From assembly GCA_018894775.1 (NCBI GenBank), contig JAHIPG010000232.1, forward strand, positions 1 to 10,589: a stretch of DNA of 10,589 bases, read 5' to 3'. A program made the translations under genes and the position numbers. The notes under the pieces are model-generated. The model was not told the DNA's origin and did not search any database. It saw only the letters and a program-made list of their open reading frames with translations. The first letter of the stretch is position 1. The number at the start of each line of letters is the position of its first letter. The stretch is from Nanobdellota archaeon. Its GTDB lineage: Archaea; Nanobdellota; Nanobdellia; SCGC-AAA011-G17; VGLX01. Positions 6,076-10,589 of the stretch are shown piece after piece.

Positions 6076-6910
6076 AGTGGAAATAGATTTCGGCAGGTGT
6101 TTTTTTGTGTAGGCTTGTGTGTGGTCTGAAGTGGTTATAGCGCATTCTGAATAGTTCTGGGTCGTTGTCGCAGTATTTTATTTCGTTTTTGAGTGTTTGG
6201 AAGAGTCTTTCTACTTTTCCGCATGTTGTGGGGCTGTGTACTGCACTTCTTATGTGTTTAATATCTTTTCTCCTGCACCATCTATCGAATTTGCTGTGTT
6301 TGCTTTTTAACCCATATGCTCCTCCATTGTCTGTTAGTATTTCTCTTGGTTTACCATAATAATTTATTAAATTGTCTAGTATGTGTGTCACGATTGTTGT
6401 CGTGACTTGGTTTAATGGTATGAGTGCTATACTGTATCTTGAGCAATCATCAAGGACTGAGAGGAGCCATTTATCTTTTACTTTTTGATCACTGTGATCT
6501 ATCTGCCATAAGCTATTAGGATTTTTTCTTTGCCATCTAACATAATTTATACGTTTTTTAGTTCTACTTTTTGCTGAACATAAGTTATGTTTATTTAATA
6601 TCTTGTTAATGCTTGTATGGCTAAGATCTACAAAATTTACAATTTTATCTTCACCCCAACCAGTTTTCTTCTTTAATATAATAATTTTCTGTTCCATTTC
6701 AAACGTAATTTTAGGATAAATTTTATGAGGTCTTCTTGAACAATCTCTTAAATCCCAGTTTCCTGCATCCAAACGTTGTATCCAACGTTTAAGAGTCCTA
6801 ATCGTAACACGATGCTGATATTTGGCCATCAAAATTTTTCTACACTGCAAATAACTATGTCCTTTAAATTTAAGCTTAAAGAATTCCTTTCTAATTTTCT
6901 CTTTTTGCAT
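6071..6910 (-). CDS. IS481-like DDE transposase
   Basis: A 279-residue integrase-type transposase. Residues about 10-46 look like a helix-turn-helix (GHSYLQCRKILMAKY, then TIRTLKRWIQRL), followed by a second DNA-binding stretch (about 68-115). The catalytic core has WQIDHSDQ (D138), ILTDNGGAYG (D194) and GKVERLFQTLKNE (E234), with 39 residues between the second Asp and the Glu. The end RPHTSLHKKTPAEIYF is typical of IS481/IS3-type proteins. The stop lies inside the left inverted repeat, so the gene fills the element. The ATG at 6910 has a strong GAGGTGA site 6 bases upstream. The protein appears complete, with no frameshift or lost catalytic residue. Confidence 0.93.
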   Translation of the reverse strand: MQKEKIRKEFFKLKFKGHSYLQCRKILMAKYQHRVTIRTLKRWIQRLDAGNWDLRDCSRRPHKIYPKITFEMEQKIIILKKKTGWGEDKIVNFVDLSHTSINKILNKHNLCSAKSRTKKRINYVRWQRKNPNSLWQIDHSDQKVKDKWLLSVLDDCSRYSIALIPLNQVTTTIVTHILDNLINYYGKPREILTDNGGAYGLKSKHSKFDRWCRRKDIKHIRSAVHSPTTCGKVERLFQTLKNEIKYCDNDPELFRMRYNHFRPHTSLHKKTPAEIYFHW

Positions 6911-6916
6911 AAAACA

Positions 6917-6923
6917 TCACCTC
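6917..6923 (-). promoter_or_regulatory. Shine-Dalgarno site of the transposase
   Basis: The minus strand reads GAGGTGA with 6 bases to the ATG at 6910. It is immediately preceded by an inverted repeat (6924-6948). Confidence 0.6.
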
Positions 6924-6948
6924 AAATCCAGCAAACATTACTGGATTT
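6924..6948. repeat. 8-bp inverted repeat beside the transposase ribosome binding site
   Basis: AAATCCAG (6924-6931) and CTGGATTT (6941-6948) form a perfect 8-bp stem with a 9-base loop. It lies between the right terminal repeat and the transposase Shine-Dalgarno site and overlaps a TATA-like TTTAAAAT on the minus strand (about 6945-6952). It may be an operator or an RNA hairpin that limits translation of transcripts entering from outside. Confidence 0.6.
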
Positions 6949-6955
6949 TAAAGGT

Positions 6956-6981
6956 GGTGACATATGTCACTTGGGCACACA
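6956..6981. repeat. Right terminal inverted repeat (26 bp)
   Basis: It is an exact reverse complement of 6050-6075 and holds the same 14-bp palindrome, at 6957-6970. Confidence 0.95.
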
Positions 6982-6996
6982 GTCTAATATCCTCAA
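6982..6996. repeat. 15-bp direct repeat (target-site duplication), right copy
   Basis: Identical to 6035-6049, directly abutting the right inverted repeat. Confidence 0.93.
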
Positions 6997-7000
6997 CAAA

Positions 7001-7010
7001 GTTTTTAAAG
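7001..7010 (+). promoter_or_regulatory. TATA-like box of the epimerase-pyrDK genes
   Basis: GTTTTTAAAG, centred about 27 bases before the ATG at 7033, fits a leaderless archaeal promoter. It starts 4 bases after the right direct repeat, so the insertion left it intact but replaced everything upstream. Confidence 0.5.
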
Positions 7011-7032
7011 CTCGATATTATCCCTATGTCTT

Positions 7033-7488
7033 ATGATAAAAGGAGTTATGATTAAGCCTTTAAGGGTTATTCCTGATGAAAGAGGAAGATTGATGGAGAT
7101 TCTTAGGGGTGATGAATCTTTTTTCACCAAGTTTGGACAGGTTTACATTACTACGGCACATCCTGGTGTTGTCAAAGGTTGGCATTATCATAAGGTTCAG
7201 GAAGATAATATGGCTGTTGTCAAGGGTATGATGAAGATTGTGCTTTATGATAGCAGGAAAGACTCCCCTACTTTTAGGAAAGTTAATGAATTTTTTCTTG
7301 GTGTTCACTCTCCTTATCTTTTAAAGATTCCTCCAGGTATTTTACACGGTTTCAAATGTATCTCAAAAGATGAAGCTGTAGTGGTCAATATACCTTCTAA
7401 AGCTTACAATCGAGATAATCCTGATGAGTTTAGAGTACATCCTCATAAGAATAGTATCCCTTATGATTGGAAAAGGAAGGATGGTTAA
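7033..7488 (+). CDS. RmlC-like nucleotide-sugar 3,5-epimerase (cupin)
   Basis: A 151-residue cupin of the dTDP-4-dehydrorhamnose 3,5-epimerase family. It shows the family order: IPDERGRLMEILR (13-25), FGQVYITTAHPGVVKGWHYHK (His51, His53), an acidic/Gly turn (QEDNMAVVKGMMKIVLYD), IPPGILHGFKCIS (His105) and IPSKAYNRDNPDEFRVHPHKNSIPYDW. True RmlC proteins have about 180 residues, so this belongs to the shorter branch and its exact sugar nucleotide is uncertain. It probably acts in surface polysaccharide or glycan precursor synthesis. I chose the start at 7033 because the TATA box lies 27 bases upstream; an ATG at 7048 has a GGAG only two bases away, which is too close. The gene runs straight into pyrDK. 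Confidence 0.82.
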   Translation: MIKGVMIKPLRVIPDERGRLMEILRGDESFFTKFGQVYITTAHPGVVKGWHYHKVQEDNMAVVKGMMKIVLYDSRKDSPTFRKVNEFFLGVHSPYLLKIPPGILHGFKCISKDEAVVVNIPSKAYNRDNPDEFRVHPHKNSIPYDWKRKDG

Positions 7489-7489
7489 G

Positions 7490-9169
7490 ATGAAACTTGG
7501 CAAGAGAAAAATTAAGAATTTGTTCGCAACAGTATCTGGCGTAGGAACCACAACTTCTGATATTATTGATCTTTGGGCTAAGAAGATTCCTCAACTGGGC
7601 ATAATAACCACTAAAAGTATCAGCAAGTATCCTTGTGAAGGTTATGAGGAGCCTATTCTTTGTGAGGTTGATAAGAAAACTTTCAGGAATGCTGTTGGTT
7701 TGCCTAATCCTGGCTGTAAGGCTTTTGCTAAAGAACTTAAAGAGATTTATCCTTTGCGTAACGGAACATTTTTGCTTACCTCTATTTATGGTAAGACTCC
7801 TAAAGAGTTTCAGGATGCTGCTAAGGTTTTAGCCCCTTATAGTGATGGGTTAGAGCTTAATTTCAGCTGTCCTCATGCAAAGAAAGGTTATGGTTCTTTT
7901 ATTGGCAGTTCTGAGAAACTTACTTATGATTTTACAAAGGCTGTTAAGAAAGTTGTGAAGATTCCTGTTGTTGTGAAGCTTACTCCTAATGTTGATGATA
8001 TTGGTAAGATTGCTATTGCAGCTGAAAAAGCTGGTGCTGATGCAATCTCTGCTGTCAATACATACAAGCCTGAGATAGGTTTGAATAAGAATACAGGATT
8101 TTCTATATTGGACCATGGTATAGGAGGTATGTCTGGTAAAGGTATCAAAGATGTAGGTTTAAAGTGTGTGAAAGAGATTTCTGATGCTGTGAATATTCCT
8201 ATTCTTGGTATGGGTGGTGTTTCAAGTATTTTTGATGTGTATGACTACCTGCGTGCCGGAGCTTCTTGGGTAGGTATAGGTTCTGCTTTGGCTGGTATGG
8301 ATACAAGTACTGTAATTAAATATTTTGAGGAGCTAGATAATGATTTGATATATCATAGAAGCTATGCCTATGCTCGTACACTTGATGGGTTGATTATGGA
8401 ATATGAGTCTTTTAGAATAATGAAGGTTGAGCAGGTTGATAAGGATCTAAAGATTTTCTATTTTGATAAAGGTCTGGAATCTTTACCTGGCCAGTTTGTT
8501 TTTACATGGCTTCCTGGACATCATGAAAAGCCTTTCTCTATAGCCAATGATAATCCTTTGACTTTGGCTGTGAGAAAGATTGGACACCATACTTCAAGAC
8601 TTTTTGATTATAAAAAAAATGATTCAGTATTTATCAGAGGGCCTTATGGTAATAGTGTTAAGATTCATCAGAATGCTGATGTATTTTTAGTTGGTGGTGG
8701 AACTGGTGCCGCACCTTTACACTTCTTGGCAAACAAGTTAAATAATCCTATAGTTTTTCTGGGAGGTAAAAATAAGAACCAGTTATTATTTGAAAAAGAG
8801 TTTAAACAATTGGGTAAACTTGTAGTTGCTACGGATGATGGAAGCAAAGGCTATAAAGGTTTTGTTACAGGTGCTTTAGAGAATTATTTGCTGAGACATA
8901 ATGTTAAAGATGTTTTCTTTTTCAACTGTGGTCCTGAGACTATGATGAAAAAGGCTTTTGAGATTGAAAAGAATTATACTCATGTCCAGAATATTTATTC
9001 TTCTTTAGAAAGATATTGTAGCTGTGGTGTAGGTCTCTGTGGTAAATGTGCTATTGATGGTAAAAGGATGTGTGTTGACGGTCCTGTGTTTGATGGTTTT
9101 GAATTATCTAACTCTAAAGATTTTGGTGTAAGAAAAAGAGATAAGTCTGGTAAGAGAATTAAGATTTAA
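7490..9169 (+). CDS. pyrD: Fused dihydroorotate dehydrogenase 1B (PyrD) and electron transfer subunit (PyrK)
   Basis: Oxidises dihydroorotate to orotate, passing electrons through FMN, a 2Fe-2S centre and FAD to NAD. Residues 1-305 are PyrD: NFSCPH (Cys127 as active-site base, typical of class 1), VVKLTPN (Lys163), AVNT (Asn190), and the FMN phosphate region GMGGV (240-244) and GIGSA (262-266). Residues about 306-559 are PyrK: the ferredoxin-reductase-like FAD motif KPFSIA (347-352), the nucleotide motif GGGTGAAP (402-409), and Cys512, Cys517, Cys520 and Cys528 for the 2Fe-2S cluster. The subunits are normally separate genes of about 300 and 250 codons; here they are joined with no stop or long linker. 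GGAAGG at 7475-7480 supports the ATG at 7490; ATGs at 7424 and 7481 are possible but less likely. Confidence 0.92.
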   Translation: MKLGKRKIKNLFATVSGVGTTTSDIIDLWAKKIPQLGIITTKSISKYPCEGYEEPILCEVDKKTFRNAVGLPNPGCKAFAKELKEIYPLRNGTFLLTSIYGKTPKEFQDAAKVLAPYSDGLELNFSCPHAKKGYGSFIGSSEKLTYDFTKAVKKVVKIPVVVKLTPNVDDIGKIAIAAEKAGADAISAVNTYKPEIGLNKNTGFSILDHGIGGMSGKGIKDVGLKCVKEISDAVNIPILGMGGVSSIFDVYDYLRAGASWVGIGSALAGMDTSTVIKYFEELDNDLIYHRSYAYARTLDGLIMEYESFRIMKVEQVDKDLKIFYFDKGLESLPGQFVFTWLPGHHEKPFSIANDNPLTLAVRKIGHHTSRLFDYKKNDSVFIRGPYGNSVKIHQNADVFLVGGGTGAAPLHFLANKLNNPIVFLGGKNKNQLLFEKEFKQLGKLVVATDDGSKGYKGFVTGALENYLLRHNVKDVFFFNCGPETMMKKAFEIEKNYTHVQNIYSSLERYCSCGVGLCGKCAIDGKRMCVDGPVFDGFELSNSKDFGVRKRDKSGKRIKI

Positions 9170-9431
9170 TCTCAAAAAACTCGAATTCTCCGATGTATTT
9201 TTCTTCTTCTATATCGAGATGATCGACATTTGCACCAAAAGGTCCGCTTTTAAGAAATTTTATTAATTCTTTTATAGCTGAATCTTCACCTTCTGCAACC
9301 ACTTCTACTCTTCCATCAGAAAGATTCTTAACCCAACCTTTTAGATTTAGCTCATTTGCTTTATCCCTAGTATGTGCTCTAAAGAAAACGCCTTGTACCA
9401 TCCCTGCTATAAATACATGTATTCTTTTCAT
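9159..9431 (-). CDS. acyP: Acylphosphatase
   Basis: A 90-residue enzyme that hydrolyses acyl phosphates. The family signature is clear: GMVQGVFFRAHTRDKA (catalytic Arg18), then GWVKNLSDGRVEVVAEGE (catalytic Asn36). The length is normal. It is the last gene of a minus-strand unit: its ATG overlaps the dxr stop by 4 bases (ATGA), so translation is probably coupled. Its 3' end overlaps the end of pyrDK on the other strand by 11 bases. It has no known direct role in isoprenoid synthesis, so the linkage may simply reflect a compact genome. Confidence 0.94.
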   Translation of the reverse strand: MKRIHVFIAGMVQGVFFRAHTRDKANELNLKGWVKNLSDGRVEVVAEGEDSAIKELIKFLKSGPFGANVDHLDIEEEKYIGEFEFFEIKS

Positions 9432-10528
9432 TTTTCTAGTATTTTTGTTATGTCTTCTAGGTTTGGATTCTTTATAAGTTTATGTTCTTCCATTGCTTTT
9501 TTTATCCTGGCTGGTATGTCTAGGTAGCTTATTTTTCCTTGGAGGAATTGTTGCACTGCTTCATCGTTTGCCTTGTTCATCACTGCTGGCATGCTGTGTC
9601 CTATCTTGCAAGCTTCGTAAGCGTATTCCAAGCAAGGGAATTTTTCTTTGTTTGGCTTATAAAATTCTAGTTTTTTATCAAATAAGTCAAGTCTTTCTTT
9701 TTTGTTTTCTATTCTTTTTGGATATGTTAATGCGTATTGTATTGGTATTATCATACTTGGTGTTCCTAGTTGTGCTTTTACGCTCCCATCCTTGTATTGC
9801 ACCATTGAGTGTACTATACTTTGTGGGTGCACTACTACCTCTATCTGGTCTAAGTCTAAGTCAAAAAGATGTTTGGCTTCTATTACTTCAAACCCTTTGT
9901 TCATTAGTGTTGCTGAATCTATTGTTATTTTTGCGCCCATAGCCCATGTTGGATGGTTTAGCGCTTCTTCTACGGTTATGTTTTCTAATTGTTTTTTTGA
10001 ATAATTTCTGAAAGGTCCACCTGAACATGTTAGTATTATTTTTTCTACACTTTCTTTATTTTCTCCCACCATACTTTGGAGTATTGCAGAATGTTCTGAA
10101 TCTATTGGTGTTAGCTTTACTTTATATTTTTTAATATAACTCATTACTATGTCCCCTGCTGCTACTAATGTTTCTTTATTTGCTAGCGCTATGTTTTTCA
10201 AACTTTTTATCGCTTCTATTGTAGGTATTATCCCTGCTGTCCCCACTACGGCTGTTATTACAGTATCTGCTTTTTCATAAGTTGCTGCTTTTATCAGCCC
10301 TTCCTTTCCTGCATAAACATTTATGTTTACTTTTTTTCTTAGAATGTCTGCTTTTTCTTCATCTACTACTGCTACTATATCTGGTTTATATTTTTCTATC
10401 TGCTTCTCTAACAAATCTATATTTTTATTCGTAGTCAAAGCCACAACTTCATATCTTAAGTGTGTTATCACTTCTAGGCTTTGTGTACCTATAGATCCTG
10501 TTGAGCCGAGTATGCTTATTTTTTTCAT
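9428..10528 (-). CDS. dxr: 1-deoxy-D-xylulose 5-phosphate reductoisomerase
   Basis: Converts DXP to MEP using NADPH, the committed step of the MEP isoprenoid pathway. The 366-residue protein has GSTGSIGTQSLEV (NADPH site, 8-20), ANKETLVAAGD (116-126), PIDSEHSAI (metal ligands D143 and E145), SGGPFR (169-174), NHPTWAMGAKITIDSATLMNKGFE (His192, Lys211, metal ligand E214), HPQSIVHSMVQY (234-245) and a C-terminal domain with MPAVMNKANDEAV. It is full length and no key residue is missing. Most archaea make isoprenoids by mevalonate variants, so this gene was probably acquired from bacteria. It is joined by ATGA overlaps to the gene before it and to acyP after it. Confidence 0.95.
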   Translation of the reverse strand: MKKISILGSTGSIGTQSLEVITHLRYEVVALTTNKNIDLLEKQIEKYKPDIVAVVDEEKADILRKKVNINVYAGKEGLIKAATYEKADTVITAVVGTAGIIPTIEAIKSLKNIALANKETLVAAGDIVMSYIKKYKVKLTPIDSEHSAILQSMVGENKESVEKIILTCSGGPFRNYSKKQLENITVEEALNHPTWAMGAKITIDSATLMNKGFEVIEAKHLFDLDLDQIEVVVHPQSIVHSMVQYKDGSVKAQLGTPSMIIPIQYALTYPKRIENKKERLDLFDKKLEFYKPNKEKFPCLEYAYEACKIGHSMPAVMNKANDEAVQQFLQGKISYLDIPARIKKAMEEHKLIKNPNLEDITKILEK

Positions 10529-10589
10529 ATTCCCTCTGCTACATATAATTCATTTTTGTTTTCCAATATTTTTATCTTTACTTTATCTC
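10525..10589 (-). CDS. 3' end of an unidentified gene upstream of dxr (partial)
   Basis: One minus-strand frame is open from the window edge for 20 codons and ends in KILENKNELYVAEGI followed by TGA. That stop overlaps the dxr start codon as ATGA, the same junction seen at dxr-acyP and pyrB-pyrC. The other two minus-strand frames stop almost at once. The fragment is too short to identify. Confidence 0.55.
   Translation of the reverse strand, partial: DKVKIKILENKNELYVAEGI

Larger units (their letters stand above)
6050..6981. mobile_element. Complete IS481-like insertion sequence, 932 bp
   Basis: The element is bounded by perfect 26-bp terminal inverted repeats beginning TGTGTGCCCA, flanked by a 15-bp direct repeat, and carries one intact DDE transposase. 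TG-type ends, a length of about 1 kb and target duplications of up to about 15 bp fit the IS481 family in the broad IS3/IS481 group. The identical repeats and open transposase indicate a recent, probably active insertion. It sits in the divergent promoter region between pyrBC and the epimerase-pyrDK genes and transcribes its transposase towards pyrB. Joining the flanks across one repeat copy restores a short intergenic region with two back-to-back TATA boxes. Confidence 0.93.

Noticed and set aside
6776..7036. An 86-codon plus-strand frame crossing the right end of the IS
   Set aside because: It is antisense to the transposase, crosses the inverted and direct repeats, and has no promoter or recognisable protein features.
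7424..7489. Earlier ATGs (7424, 7481) as starts of pyrD
   Set aside because: The upstream residues (MSLEYILIRIVSLMIGKGR) overlap the epimerase in another frame and are not PyrD-like; the ATG at 7490 has a GGAAGG at suitable spacing.
9493..9942. A hydrophobic plus-strand frame that looks like a membrane protein
   Set aside because: It is the complement of dxr; its Leu/Phe-rich composition comes from the A/T-rich codons of that gene.
1..10589. CRISPR arrays and rRNA genes
   Set aside because: No regularly spaced direct repeats and no rRNA-like conserved blocks were seen; the only clear direct repeat is the 15-bp duplication flanking the IS.

Overview
The window looks like a piece of an AT-rich archaeal genome, probably a DPANN-type lineage (Woesearchaeota or Pacearchaeota-like). 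The archaeal signs are an Hjc-type Holliday junction resolvase, a THUMP-domain tRNA methyltransferase, a very small histone-fold protein, and TATA-like boxes 25-30 bases before start codons with no leader. Two genes are unusual for an archaeon and suggest acquisition: dxr of the MEP isoprenoid pathway and a caspase/legumain-like lipoprotein. The phylum is inferred from gene content only.

Layout. 1-775 (+): an unrecognised helical/coiled-coil protein. 768-1181 (-): hjc, tail to tail with the first gene. 1182-1523: a gene-free stretch holding a TATA-like box, a possible relic of a TnpB C-terminus and a GC-rich, hairpin-rich segment. 1524-2021 (-) and 2077-2934 (+): an unknown protein and the caspase-like lipoprotein, divergent from one shared AT-rich promoter. 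2957-3124 (-): a 55-residue histone-fold protein with its own TATA box, Shine-Dalgarno site and T-rich terminator. 3238-4212 (-): a THUMP/RNA methyltransferase. 4252-5996 (-): pyrB-pyrC, overlapping by 4 bases. 6050-6981: a complete, apparently recent insertion sequence. 7033-9169 (+): an RmlC-like sugar epimerase followed by a fused PyrD-PyrK. 9159-10589 (-): an unidentified gene end, dxr and acyP, joined by 4-base ATGA overlaps.

The core is a split pyrimidine locus. PyrB makes carbamoyl-aspartate, PyrC closes it to dihydroorotate, and the PyrD-PyrK fusion oxidises that to orotate. pyrBC and epimerase-pyrDK diverge from what was once a short shared promoter region. A 932-bp IS481-like element with 26-bp perfect inverted repeats has split that region, leaving a 15-bp direct repeat on each side and an intact TATA box for each arm. 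No pyrI, carAB, pyrE or pyrF is present here.

The most notable points are the IS in the pyr control region (which also creates a false upstream start for pyrB), the PyrD-PyrK fusion, an unusually compact PyrC with an altered active-site motif, the caspase-like lipoprotein, the mini-histone, dxr in an archaeal context, and the possible TnpB/omega-RNA relic ahead of hjc. No CRISPR array, rRNA or tRNA was seen.
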